Source: Paguma larvata
Taxonomy: Eukaryota > Chordata > Mammalia > Carnivora > Viverridae
Length of the DNA stretch: 64,000 bases
Reading direction: 5' to 3'
NCBI GenBank assembly: GCA_030068075.1
Contig: CM057829.1
Span: 90,552,889-90,616,888, forward strand
The notes below the pieces were generated by a model, which saw only the letters and a list, made by a program, of their open reading frames with translations, did not search any database and was not told where the DNA came from. Shown here piece after piece: positions 11,045 to 22,585 of the stretch. Positions within the stretch are counted from its first letter, which is position 1; every line of letters begins with the position of its first letter. Position numbers and translations under genes: made by a program.

Positions 11045-11689
11045 TCTATCAGAAAAACTAGATTTTAAACCAAAGATTGTTACAACAGATGAAGGAGGGC
11101 ACTATATCATAATAAAGAGGTCTTTCTAGAATAGTAGGGGGCTTAAATGCCACACTTACAGCAATGAACAGATAATCTAAGCAGAAAACCAATAATGAAA
11201 TGATGGCTTTGAATGACACAGTGGATCAGATGGACTTAACAGACATATTCAGAACATTTCATCCTAAAGCAGTACATCCTAAAGAATACACACTCGTTTT
11301 GAGTGCACATATTCCCCAGAGTAGATCACATACTAGGGCACAAATCAGGTCTCAACAAATACAAAAAGACTGAGATCGTACCATGCACATTTACAGACCA
11401 CAGTGCTACGAAACTTGAAGACAACCACAAGAAAAAAAAAATACATGGGGGTTTAAGACATCCTACTAAAGAATGAATGGGTTAACCAGGAAATTAAAGA
11501 ATAAAGAAAGAAATACATGGAAGCAAATGAAAATAAAAACATGGCAGTCCAAAACTTTGGGTTGCAGGAAAAGCTGTCATGAGAGGGAAGTAAATAGCAA
11601 TACAGGACCAATTCAAGAAGTAAGAAAAGTCTCAAGTTCACGACCTAACCTTACACCTAAAGCAGAAAAGGAACAGAAAATAAAGTCTA

Positions 11690-11927
11690 GGGGACGCCTG
11701 GGTGGCTCAGTTGGTTAAGCAGCTAACTTCAGCTCAGGTCATGATCTCACGGTCTGTGAGTTTGAGCCTGTCGGGCTCTGTGCTGATGGCTCATCAGAGC
11801 CTGGAGCCTGCTTTGGATTCTGTGTCTCCCTCTCTCTCTGCCCTTTCCCTGCTCATGCTCTGTCTCTATGTCTCTCAAAAATAAATAAACGTTAAAAAAA
11901 GTAAAAAAAAAAAAAAAAAAAGAAAAG
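11690..11927 (+). mobile_element. CAN-SINE in L1 ORF2
   Basis: Head 'GGGACGCCTGGGTGGCTCAG', felid body and a long A-tail (ATAAATAAACGTTAAAAAAA and a further A run). It is flanked by AAAGTCTA duplications (11682-11689 and 11928-11935) made from L1 sequence, so it is younger than the L1 host. An internal 'GCTCATCA' duplicates part of the body. Confidence 0.95.
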
Positions 11928-12046
11928 AAAGTCTAAAACCAGCAGAAGAAGAGAAATAATAAAGATTGAAAAGAAATGAAGGATATAAAAATGAAACAAA
12001 ACAAAACAAAAATCCCAGTAGAACAGATCTGTGAAACTAGGAGCTG

Positions 12047-12292
12047 GTTCTTTTTTTTTTTTTTTTTAATGTTTATTTATTTATTTTGAGAGAGAGAGAG
12101 AGAGAGAGCACATGCATGCAAGCAATCAGGGGAGGGGCAGAGAGAGACAGAAAGAGTGAGAGAAAGAATCCCAAGAAGGCTCCATGTCATCAGTGCAGAG
12201 CTAGACACAGGGTTTGATCTCATGAACTCTGAGATCATGAGCCGAGCCAAAATCAAGAGTGAGGTGCTAACAGACTGAGCCACCCGGGCACC
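12047..12292 (-). mobile_element. CAN-SINE in L1 ORF2, antisense to host
   Basis: A poly-T start (about 17 T), TTTATTTATTTATT and a (GA)n run are followed by the reverse body and head ending GCCACCCGGGCACC. Target duplications ACTAGGAGCTG-type flank it (12036-12046 and 12293-12303). Body variants such as 'AAGAATCCCAAGAAGGCTCC' mark an older CAN-SINE subfamily than the one at 11690. Confidence 0.93.
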
Positions 12293-13392
12293 ACTAGGAG
12301 CTGCTTTTCTGAAAGAATTAATACAATTGATAAGCCTCTAGCTGGAATTACCAAAAAAGAAAAGAGAAAGGACCCAAATAAATAAAATCTGAGCTAAGAG
12401 GAGAGATCACAACCAATGCCACAGAAATACAAACAATTATAAGAGAATATTATAAAAAAATATATGCCAGCAAATTGGGTAATCTGGAAGAAATGGATAA
12501 ATTCCTAGAAAAGTATAACCTACCAAAACTGGCACAGGAAGAAACAGAACATTTGAACAGACCCATAACCAGCAAAGACATTGAATCAGTAATTAAAAAT
12601 CTCCCAAGAAACAAAAATCCAGAGCCAGGTGGCTTCCCAGGGGAATTCTAGCAAACATTTAAAGAAGAGTTTATACCTATTCTTTTCAAACTGTTGTAAA
12701 AAATAGAAATGTAAGGAAAATTTCCAAACTCCTTCTATAAGGCCAGCATTTCCTTGATTCCCAAACCTGACAAAGACCACACTAAAAAGGGGAATTATGG
12801 ATGCAAAAATTCTCAGCGAGATACTAGTAGACGAAATCCAACAGTATATTAAAAGAATTATTCACCATGATCAAGTGGGATTTATTCCTGGGCAGCAAGG
12901 GTGCACAGGAATATTCACAATATTCACAAATCAATCAAGATGATGCACCACAATAATAAAAAAAAGTGTAAGAACCATATGATCCTCTCAATAGAGGATC
13001 TCTATGGTCAGGTACAAGACAGGGATGTCCACTCTCACCGTTTTTATTTAACATAGTACTGGAAGTCCTAGGCTTAGTGATCAGACAACACAAAGAAATA
13101 AAAGGCATCCAAATTGGCAAAGAAGTCAAACTTCCACTATTTGTAGATGACATGATGCTCTATGTAGAAACCAAAATACTCCACCAAAGATTTGCTAGAA
13201 CTGATACATGAGTTCAAAGTGTATCAAAGCTGTGGGATACAAAATCATCATACAGAATTTGTTGCATTTCTAAACACCAATAATGAAGCAGCAGAAAAAT
13301 ATATCAAGGAGTCTATCTCATTTACAACTGTACCAAAAACCATAAGATACCTAAGAAATAAATATAATCAAAGGGGGAAAAAACTGTACTCT

Positions 13393-13394
<2 letters not shown>

Positions 13395-13434
<40 letters not shown>
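13395..13434. repeat. (AACT)10 microsatellite in L1
   Basis: Ten perfect AACT units. The L1 family has CTGAAAACTATAAAAC at this point, so the array arose from the L1's own AAACT word. Confidence 0.97.
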
Positions 13435-13437
<3 letters not shown>

Positions 13438-14727
13438 GAATGCTTATGAAACAAATCTAAGATGACAAAAAGTAATGGAAGAACATTCTATGCTGTTGGA
13501 TTGGAAGAACAAATATTGTTAAAATGTTGATACTACCCAAAGCAATCTACACATTTAATACAATCCTTATAAAAACACCAGAGCATTTTTCATAGGACTA
13601 GAACAAACCATCCACAAAAGACCTCAAATAGCCAAAGCAATCTTGAAAAAGAAAGCAAAGCTGAAGGCATCACAGTTCTGGACTTCAAGCTAGACTACAA
13701 AGCTGTAATCATCAAGACAGTATGGTCCTAGCACAAAAACAGACACATAGACCAATGAGAAAGGATACAAAACCCAGAAATGGACCCACAGCTCTATGGT
13801 CAACTAATCTTTGACAAAGCAGGAAAGAATATCCAATGGAAAAAGACAATCTCTTCAACAAATGGTGCTGGGAAAAATTGACAGTAACAGGCAGATGAAT
13901 GAAACTGGACCATTTTCTTACATCATACACAAAAATAAATTCAAAACTGATAAAAGACCTGAATGTGAGACAATGAACCATCAAAATTCTAAAGGAGAAC
14001 ACAGGCAGTAATTTCTTTGACATAGCTATACCAATGTTTTACCAGACACCTCTCTGGAGGAAAGGGAAACAAAAGCGAAAATGAACTATTGGGACTTCGT
14101 CAAGATAAAAAGCTTCTGAATAGCAAAAGAATGAATCGACAAAACTAAAAGGCAGCTTGTAGAATAAGATAAGATATTTGCAAATGAGATATATTATAAT
14201 TAATATCAAAATCTATAAAGAACATATCAAATGCAACATGTAATAAACAAATAATCCAGTTAAGAAATGGGCAGAAGACATGAATAGACATTTTTCCAAA
14301 GAAGACATCCAGATGGATAGTAGACACATGAGAAGATGCTAAACATCACTCATCTTGAGGGAGATACAAATCAAAACCACAATGAGATATCACCTCACAT
14401 CTGTCTGTCAGAATGGCTAAAATTAACAACACCGGAAACAACAGGTATTGGTGAGGGTGTGGAGAAGGGGTGCCTTTTTACTCTGTTGCTGGGAATGCAA
14501 ATTGGTGCAACCACTCTGAAGAACAGTATGGAGGTTCCTCAAATAGTTAAAAATAGAACTACCCTATGGTCAAGCAATAGCAACACTAAGTATTTACCCA
14601 AAGGATACAAAAATACTGATCTGAAGGGGCACCTGCACCCCAATGTTTATAGGTTGCACTATCAACAACAGCCAAATTATGGAAAGAGTACAAATGTCCA
14701 CCAACTGCTGAATGGATAAAGAAGATG

Positions 14728-14780
14728 TGGTGTGTGTGTGTGTGTATGTGTGCGTGTGTGTGTGTATATATATATATATA
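14728..14780. repeat. (TG)n(TA)n microsatellite in L1
   Basis: TG units with single TA or CG interruptions run into about eight TA units. They expand the 'ATGTGGTATATATATACAAT' word of the L1 ORF2 3' region. Confidence 0.95.
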
Positions 14781-14889
14781 ATGGAATATTACTCAAATAT
14801 CAAAATAATAATACTATCATTTTATTTGTTATATTTCTTCATATAGTGTTTATCTTCACCCAAAATCACAGATCTAGTCTCTTTTTATT

Positions 14890-14963
14890 TTTACACACAC
14901 ACATATATATATATGTGTATATAGTATACATATACATATATATATGTATATATATATATATAT
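14890..14963. repeat. AC/AT-rich palindromic microsatellite
   Basis: ACACACACAC is followed by TATATATATATGTGTATATA and further TA-rich runs up to 14963. The two halves are nearly self-complementary. Confidence 0.9.
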
Positions 14964-15861
14964 GGCTATACAATTAATAAACATAGGATATAAAAAGACT
15001 CAGAGAGGTGGTACCTTTGCTAAATGCAAACATTTCTACTAATAATTAAATAAACTGATACTATATTCAAATTCATTAAAATCAAACACAATTGGAGAGC
15101 AGGCATTGTTATTTATTAAAAACAAAGGAAGATAAAGTTATCATATTACTTGAATAGACTTGTCTCTTTATTTTCCTTTGTAATTTTATATTCTCTTTAT
15201 TTTCCAAGATTAATAATGCTTGACCTCCATATTATGGCCTCAGAGAATACGTTTAAGAAACTATATGATAAATTTTATCATTTTAAGAAGCTCATATGTC
15301 TAAAGCATTCCACTGTACTACGATAAATTAAAGCTCTCTGGTGATATATAAAAAGAATTATGCCATCTGTGATTTAACTTTTTTCTATACTAATGCTAAA
15401 ATCTAAAAGTAGTAACCTTTTAGACTTTTTTAAAAGATAAGCTCCAGATGTTGCAATAGGTTATGACCATCAGTGATTTGAGATTTTCACTATAATTAAC
15501 ACCTGTGATTCTTCTCTCTTGGTGTGTTTTATATGCTCCAGAACACTCCCACAGGAAGCATCACTGATGGTCACTGGATTGATTTGCAGAGGACGAAAGT
15601 ACAATGAGCAGAGGAGGAAATAAGCACTTTTAAGAAAACAGTGGATATTAAAAAAGCCACATGAAAATACATTGTTGAGAAAAATATCTCCTTGAACAAA
15701 CTTTGGATACAGAATTACAAAGAATGTATCTTTACAATACAATGTTTTAAATCCTAGATTGTCAACATGAATATCCTTCCAATATTCCCTTACATTTTAT
15801 GTGTTTCCTAGTCCACTTTATTTATGTCTTCTCATTCTATTAACTTTTAGTAATTGGTAGA
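14964..15861. other. AT-rich non-coding DNA
   Basis: No recognised family. A 90-codon minus-strand frame at 15470-15742 has no identifiable domain and no conserved start context, and I regard it as chance. Confidence 0.4.
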
Positions 15862-15877
15862 AAGGATGTCAGGTTTA

Positions 15878-16096
15878 GGGATGTCTGGGTGGCTCAGTCT
15901 GTTAGGTGTCTGATTTACAGTTTTCTGCTCATGTCATGATCTGACGGTTTGTGGTTTTGAGCCTCCCATCAGACTCTGCGCTGACAGTGAGGAGTCTGCT
16001 TGGGATTCTCTCTCTCCCTCTCTCTCTACTCCTCTCCTTCTCACACCATCTCTGTCTCTCAAAATAAATAAATAAACTTAAAAATTTTTAAAAAAA
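15878..16096 (+). mobile_element. CAN-SINE
   Basis: The head is altered to 'GGGATGTCTGGGTGGCTCAG', the body has the GTGAGGAGTCTGCTTGGGAT variant, and the tail is AAATAAATAAATAAACTT. Imperfect duplications 'GGATGTCAGGTTTAG' before and 'GAATGTCAGCCTTAG' after flank it. Confidence 0.93.
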
Positions 16097-16889
16097 GAAT
16101 GTCAGCCTTAGAGAAAAATTTTTGCTGAGCAAATATTCATTCATAAACAGTCTATTTATATAGACTTTGGAAATCAATATTTTTACTCCAGCTTTATCTT
16201 ATTTAAATTACATTCTTATCAATTAGATTTATTCCATTAATAATTCAGAACATGATACCTATGGGTCACAGTATGATACACCTGTAGCCCCTCCTCACAA
16301 TTTTACATTTTGTGACACTTTACCTGTGTCATAAACAACAGTAGTGACATCTATACTTTCATCAAAAAAAGTGTGCGTGTGGGGGAGGGATGTGTACATG
16401 CACAGGTAACATGTATAAAGATTTATGTACTTAATTCTCATTGGTGTCTATTTCTCTAGTGGGTGTCCTCTCCATGTTGGACTCCTGTTTTTTATTTTCA
16501 ACACACTTCAAGCATATTTTTGATTTCTGACACAACAAAATTGTGAGATTCATCTTGCTCTTCTGTCCTTGTTTGTGGTGTTATGCCAATACTTCACCAA
16601 AGTCCTGATTTCTATCAAGATTTAAAAGTGAGTTGGTCAGAGTCTGACTGCTATGCATATATTGGTAAAAACACTAGAGAAATTTCCAGCAACTGTTTCT
16701 TTGTGTCGCTGATGGAGTAGTCTCACAAATTTTTAGTCATTAGATCATGTTGATGGTCTGAGTTTACTTTTAATGTCTTCTCACACACACACACACACAC
16801 TATAAAATTTGGTATTGTGCATTACATACTATTGTAATTAACGTAATTAAATTATAACATAAAGGACTCAAATTACTTGATTTAGAGAA
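16097..16889. other. Non-coding DNA with a small (AC)n
   Basis: No gene is recognised. A perfect AC run lies at 16782-16800. Confidence 0.45.
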
Positions 16890-19130
16890 ATATTATGAGG
16901 GTTATATCATCAAGACAGTCTGGTATTGACAAAAGAATGGATGGACACATGTATCAACGGATGACAGTAAGGAATCTAAAAGTAGACCTCTGCACACAAT
17001 TGATTTTATACAGTGTGCCAAAGTAATTAAATGAAGAAAAGGCAATCTCAACAAATGGAAGTGGGGCTGGAACAACAGGGCATCAATATTTAGAAAAATA
17101 CCATAAATTAAATTTAGCTCAAAATGGAAAATAGATATGAATCTAAAATAAAAAGCTGTAATAATCCTAAAATAAAACACACACAAATGCTTTTTAGTTA
17201 GGAACCAACTATAGTTATTTTAATCGATTCACAAAAAAATCTTGAAAATGGGAAACTTTAATTTTACCCTGATAAAAGATGTCTATTACCCCCCACAGCA
17301 GAGTGCTTGCTAATAAAACATTGAAAGTATTGGCATTATGGTCAAGAATAAACAAGTGTTCCAACGTTATCATTTCTACTCAGCATTGTACTGTTTAGGA
17401 AACTATAAATAATGTATGAAAATTAGGAATATTACAAATGTGGAGGAAAAAAGGAATTCTAGGGAGTTCCCTATGAATCCCAAACAATTGTACAGAATAG
17501 CAATGCCATACAGAATCAGTCTTTATTCATGATGGAGTGGGACAAAAAAGTAATCACTCTAGTGATGTTTATGAAGATAAAATTAGAGGACTAACTCTAT
17601 CATATAGATTGATATATTAGAAACGTATAATGTAAAAAAGAAATGGCTTTTATAATACAAAGAGAACAATTAAATAAAACATCAAGCCCAGAAGATAATC
17701 GCTTACATATGGACACATGTTACATGACAGATGGAGTGGCAGATCAATCAGGAAACATGAACTTTCAAATAAATGATGGAACAATGGTTAGCCATGTGGA
17801 AAAATAAAATATACAGTTCTAACTCTCATCATTCAAAATAAACACATTCCATAAATAATATATGACTAAATATTAAAAATAAAAGCTTAGAAGATGGTAC
17901 AATATTTTTATGATATAGGTGTGTGAAATAATGTTTTTAAATAAAATCCAAAACTGTAAACAATAGGAATGTCTGGGTGGCTCAGTCAGTTAAGCACCCA
18001 ACTTTTGGTTTTGACTCAGGTTATGGTCTTGTGGTTTGTGAGTTTGAGCTTCATGTTGGCTTGGGATTATCTATCTCCTCTCTAACTCTCTTTCTCTCAA
18101 AATAACTAAATAGACATTTTTAAGAAGTGTAAACAATAATGGAAAATATGGATGATTTTGACAATATTAATTATGAAATTCTGTTCATCGAAATTCAAGT
18201 CGAAGCAGTAAAAACATTTAGTGATACAAATTACCCAAAAATGATTAATCTCTAAAGTCTAAGGAAATACAAAAGACATGGATCAAGAAAGATAGGATGT
18301 AATTGAAAGTGAACCAATGAAACATACAGAATTTTTTGAAAACATAAGCAAATTGCCAATAAGTATTTGAGAAGGGAAATGCAAAATAAAGCTACAATAT
18401 AACAAAATTTTACGAGCACGAGACAGGCAAAAGTCAGATAATTCTAACTGATGGTAAGAATGAAAACAAGTGTACTGTCTTCTCCTGCTGGCATACATAA
18501 TTTGATATATTCATCTTATGAAATAATTTGTCATTCCCTAGTATAAACATTTGCTTTCCCTAAAAGCTGTAGTGACACATGAACATAAGAATACATGTAC
18601 AAAAGGATTTCTATCACCATGGTGTCAAGTAGAAAAAACTAGAGATGATAAATACCAATAGTAGACTGGAAGCATAATTTGGGGTTTCTATAGGAGAGAA
18701 TAGTCTACAGTAGTGAAAAAAAAAAAAATGGACCACAACCATCAATCTCAAAACAAAATAAATGTAAGAAAAATATATGTGAATTAGATTTCATTTATAT
18801 GAACTTCAGAAAGAGATAAAATAAACAATATACTTGGGGAAGAATACATACAGTGATGATAACGTTATAAAGGAAAGCAGGAAAATAATTTACAGAAAAT
18901 TCAAGATAGTCATTATTTGAGGGAGGAAAAAGGCTATCATGATGGTGAGAAGGCCTCAGAGTCTTGTGAGGTATAGTAAATTCTTCTTCTTGGGTCTGAG
19001 TTTAAGGAGTAGGAGTACCAGATATTATTCTTTAAGTTGCATGAAGTTTTTATATTTCTTGTGTGTATGCTATGTTTTATTTAAGATTCTTAGGAGAGTA
19101 TTAAGCAAAATACTGGTAGAGGCAGAGATC
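16890..19130 (+). mobile_element. Old L1 (L1M/L1ME type), ORF2 and 3' end
   Basis: 'CATCAAGACAGTCTGGTATT' and 'AACAAATGGAAGTGGGGCTG' match late ORF2. Downstream, 'AGGGAAATGCAAAATAAAGC', 'CATGTACAAAAGGATTTCTA', 'GTAGACTGGAAGCATAA' (family: GTAGAATGGATAAATAA) and 'TTTATATGAACTTCAGAAAG' follow the ORF2 end and 3' UTR. A block near 17290-17420, with 'TCTACTCAGCATTGTACTG', corresponds to an earlier part of ORF2 (TTATTCAACATTGTACTGG) yet lies 3' of a later part. The locus is therefore rearranged or two elements abut. It is heavily mutated. Confidence 0.7.
17966..18127 (+). mobile_element. CAN-SINE, internally shortened
   Basis: Head 'GGAATGTCTGGGTGGCTCAG'. The body jumps from 'TTTGAGCTTCATGTTGGC' to 'TTGGGATTATCTATC', losing about 30 bp of the middle. 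The tail is AAATAACTAAATAGAC. Perfect TGTAAACAATA duplications (17955-17965 and 18128-18138) flank it. Confidence 0.93.
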
Positions 19131-19969
19131 TGGAACTAATTTATGTATTTGGTATAAATATTTTGGGCACAGGTTCTGAGAAACTACATTTTGGAAATTG
19201 TTTCTTGGAGCTAGGGTAGTTATTAAAATAACTATGTACTATGACAAATCTTTCGATCGTTCAGTTTTAGGACAACCAGATACAGACATGAATGTTACAT
19301 TATAAGTCAGTGAGATAAAAATCATTAATTTATTGCTAGTTTTTTTGCGGGAAAAATCATAAGCAAGAATAGTAAAACTGAAAAAGAGACATGTTTTTAG
19401 GGGAAAGTTTAAAGATTGTAATAAAAGATGATTTGACAGATTGTGGCAAATATGAAAATATGTAGAAGACTTTGAAAACATCCTTCATGTGATATTACAC
19501 CATCCCTCCATTATTTTTTCCTATTGCTCACATTCCTATGAACAGAAACACCACTACCTTTCCTGTCAATTGGGCCAAATATTAGTATGATAAATTCATA
19601 ATCTTTTTTCCTAGTAATGTAATAAGAAGACTTGGACCCTGCTATTAAGGGATTAAACATTTGTAAACTGAATTACTCTCAATCGTAGTAAGATGATATT
19701 AATAATTCTTGGGTTTTTATTGAAAGACACAATATGTGTGATATAATAGGTTTGGTTATGTGATAATTCATAAAATTCACTTTATATTTGTACATTATTA
19801 TTCTCAGACATTTATAATATATACCAAAAGTGCTTTACAAGGACAGAGAAATTTGTCATATTTGTTTTCATGAGGTCTCTAAAATTTTTACATGCTATAA
19901 TGTAGTGTTCTTTAGTAATAGTAGTGTCACCCTGAGATACAAAAATATATTTACATACATTGCATACAT
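19131..19969. other. AT-rich non-coding DNA
   Basis: Nothing recognised, although part may be a 3' extension of the old L1. Confidence 0.4.
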
Positions 19970-20123
19970 GAAAGACCCCCCACACACATATGGGGAGCTT
20001 GGGTGGCTCAGTTAAGCGTCAGACTCTTGAGTTTGGTTGAGGTCATGATTCCAGCGTAAGATCAAGCGTCACATTGGACTCCATGCTGAGTGAGGAGCCT
20101 GCATAAGAGTCTCTCTTTCTCAT

Positions 20124-20843
20124 AAGGAACTCTTTTGCACTGCTGGTGGGAATACAAACTGGTGTAGCCACTCTGGAAAACAGTACGCAGGTTCCTCAGA
20201 AAATTAAAAATAAAACTATATCCTATTACCCAGCAATTGCACTACTAGGTATTTATCCAAAGGATACAGGAATGCTGATTTGCAGAGGCACATGGACCCC
20301 AAAATTTGTAGCAGCAATATCAACAACAGCCAAAGTACGGAAAGAGCCCAAATACCCAATGACTGATGAATGGATAAAGAAGTGGTATATATTTGTGTAT
20401 ATGTGGAATATTTACACAATAGAATATTACTCAGTGATCGCAAAGAATGAAATCTTGCCATTTGCAACAACATGGATGGAACTAACGTGTATTATGCTAA
20501 GCAAAATAAATCAGTCAGAAAAAGAAAAATGATTTCATTCATATGTGGAATTTAACAAATAAGACAGATGAACAAAGGGTAAGGGAAACAAAAATAAGAT
20601 AAAAAGAGAGGGAGACAAACCAAAAGAGTTTGTTCTTAAATACAAAGAACAAACTGAGGGTTACTAGTGGGGTCTTGGGTCAGGGCTAAATGGATGATGG
20701 ACATTAAAGAGGGTACTTTTTGATAAGCACTGGGTGTTATATGTAAGTGATGAATAACTAAAATTCTATTCCTGTTATAATTATTACACTACATGGTAAG
20801 CAACTTGGATTTAAAGTAAAATAAAATAAATTAATTAAAAAAT
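20124..20843 (+). mobile_element. 5'-truncated L1 nested in the SINE
   Basis: It starts in ORF2 at 'CTTTTGCACTGCTGGTGGGA' and runs through the ORF2 end. It continues into the 3' UTR with 'GATAAGCACTGGGTGTTATA' and 'GTAAGTGATGAATAACTAAA', and ends in an A-rich tail AAAATAAAATAAATTAATTA. Flanking pyrimidine words (AGTCTCTCTTTCTC and TGTCTCCTCTCTCT) could be its target duplication, but they cannot be told from the SINE's own CT tract. Confidence 0.92.
20146..20532 (+). pseudogene. L1 ORF2 C-terminal fragment
   Basis: An open stretch of 128 codons corresponds to the last part of the L1 ORF2 protein, the C-terminal region after the reverse transcriptase. Recognisable family words are '[12 protein letters not shown]' (consensus PAIPLLGIYP), 'WIKKWY', 'IEYYSVI' and, at the end, 'TWMEL...IMLSKINQSEKEK'. 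There is no endonuclease or reverse-transcriptase domain, so it has no activity. The ATG is a chance Met in the truncated ORF, not a real start. Confidence 0.85.
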
Positions 20844-20929
20844 TGTCTCCTCTCTCTCTCTGAAATTCTCCCCCATTCACAGACTCTCACTCTCTCTATT
20901 TCAGAAAAAGACCCCCCCACATACACACA

Positions 20930-22583
20930 CAAATTAGTCTAGTTACCAAATGTAAAATTATGTAATTAAGATATTCAGGTAAAGAAATCCCAGCGGTTAA
21001 AAAAGAATAATTTTCATGGTTAAAAATGTGTCGCATTACTTTTACCTTTTATTTTAAACTTAAAAATAAAGCTACTTATTGGGGTTGTTATTTCTAAATA
21101 AGGGAGGAAGTTGTTTAGTCTCCTATCCTTTACTACTTGAACAGCAATGCAAGATTCTAAAGATGTATAAAAGTATTTCCCTAGCTACTAAGAGACAACA
21201 GTAGATGGCAGGTAGAATGTATTTAACATTTCCTGCTCTTTATCTGTGGTCGATTTCCAACTCTACAGATCAATGAATTCTGCTTTTAGAATGAAACAAA
21301 CAAAAAAATCCTCACTGAAAGGCAGGGTAAGTTATTCCTGAAACACAAAACCAACCATAATAATGATAATATTTATAATAGAAGCAGCAGCGACAAATCA
21401 ACTCAAAAATTAAAAAAAATTATGTGTGAAATGCAAAAAGAAATTACCTCCAAAGGGAAAAATTAGGATAGAATAAGAAAATAAATTAGTGATTAAGCAT
21501 ATTTAATTGATAAGAAAATTTGGTATAATTAAAGTCCATCTTTTTCTCCGGTTAAATTAATCCTCTAATTATAATAATCATATTACTGCATATGAATTTT
21601 TAGTGATCAAGTCATAGCCCCATCTTTTCCCTGAGAGGGAAGTGAGAAATTGTAAATGCACACAAACAGCTAAGAAGAACATGCAGAGGATTCTGAGCAG
21701 GAAACACGTGAACCGAACATACGCACAATTCACGGATTCATGGAGAGAAAATTCATAACCTTAACAATGCGATTTTCCTTTTTCCAGTTAAGCAGTGTTC
21801 ATCATTAATTTGTAGGTAACTTCCTCAAATTAACACTTATATTCTTAAATTTGCCATTTCTTAATACTGGATTTTGTGAACAAATTTAGATTTTTTCAAA
21901 GTTAGGGATTATCTAAGAGAAACGTATTTTGCCTTTAAGGCAAGAATAATTAAATTCACAGTCTTAAGCAGACTCTTTCAGAATCAAGGGAAATTATATT
22001 TCTGGCAACTAGTCCAAGTACCACGTGAGAGCATTTTCTAAGATACTCCTCTGTTTTCTTCTCTTTGTCAGTTAACTGCATCAAAAAGGTCAATGAAACA
22101 TTCCTTTCTCTAATACACTTTCCACTTTTTTGCCCTTGATCTTTTGATCCAAGATTGGCAGATGTGAGACCCTGAGGCAAAGTCATTGACTTTGAGAATC
22201 CAACAGAGCTTAAGACTCATATATTCTATTTTTGGAATGTTAAACTTCCTAACCAGGGCATTTAGTTTGGTGACTAACCTGTGACACAGAGTTCACCCTG
22301 GCATAACAGGAAGGGAATATTCTCCTCAATATCCACCAGGGAATCCCAATTCTTCCTCTATCTTGTACTGTCTCTTGATTTGTTTTTTTTTGCTTACTCT
22401 CAGTACTCGTTACCTGCTATAGTCCCTTTCTAGCAGTCACTAGTACCCTCTTTTTTTTTTTTTCCCGGTGCCTTGGATCTATCTGTTTTAGGATTTTCCC
22501 AGTGATAATTTCTCTCATAGCTGTGATTGAGTCTCAATGGGCTGTCTGGCCTCACCACAGGAGGAGTATATTTTTTGCTTAAA
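20930..22583. other. Repeat-poor non-coding DNA
   Basis: About 1.65 kb without a recognised interspersed repeat. It holds two CACGTG E-boxes (21705-21710 and 22022-22027) and a poly-T run at 22449-22462. The open frames at 21956-22186 and 22430-22669 show no domain. Confidence 0.4.
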
Positions 22584-22585
22584 TA

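Larger units (their letters stand above)
11045..14805 (+). mobile_element. L1 LINE, ORF2 only, broken
   Basis: The plus strand follows L1 ORF2 from the late endonuclease domain (from about residue 95 by human numbering) to near the C-terminus. Landmarks: 'ATGGACTTAACAGACATATT' (LTDI, endonuclease) and 'CACCATGATCAAGTGGGATT' ([10 protein letters not shown]). 'AGACAGGGATGTCCACTCTC' (RQGCPLSP) and 'TTTGTAGATGACATGATG' follow; the latter is FVDDMM, where the catalytic FADD motif has Val for Ala. 'AATGGATAAAGAAGATGTGG' (WIKKMW) lies near the end. About 130 bp around the LNIYAPN motif are missing near 11130. About 250 bp between 'CTCAATAG' and the RQGCPLSP motif are missing near 13000, which removes part of the reverse-transcriptase fingers/palm. 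Stops and frameshifts are frequent. Neither ORF1 nor the 3' UTR is present. Two SINEs and two microsatellites interrupt it. Confidence 0.92.
19992..20905 (+). mobile_element. CAN-SINE split by an L1
   Basis: The head and body lie at 19992-20123 (GGGGAGCTTGGGTGGCTCAG ... GAGGAGCCTGCATAAGAG). The CT-rich 3' part resumes at 20844-20905. The SINE has a C-rich target duplication: 'GAAAGACCCCCCACACACAT' from 19970 and a matching copy from about 20906. Those outer repeats show that the two parts were one SINE before the L1 arrived. The body is of the older carnivore type (CATGATTCCAGCG, CATGCTGAGTGAGGAGCCTG). Confidence 0.88.

Noticed and set aside
12077..12283. SINE-derived peptides beginning MAQ(S/L)V
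   Set aside because: The MAQSVKRPTSAQVMISRSVS-type frames at several places (11702, 24359, 34962, 52434, 55177, 62579) are the same CAN-SINE translation, not a gene family.
13712..14023. 103-codon minus-strand frame
   Set aside because: It is antisense to L1 ORF2 and has no independent support.
14336..14719. 127-codon open frame
   Set aside because: It lies in the L1 but in the wrong frame relative to ORF2, so it is a shadow.
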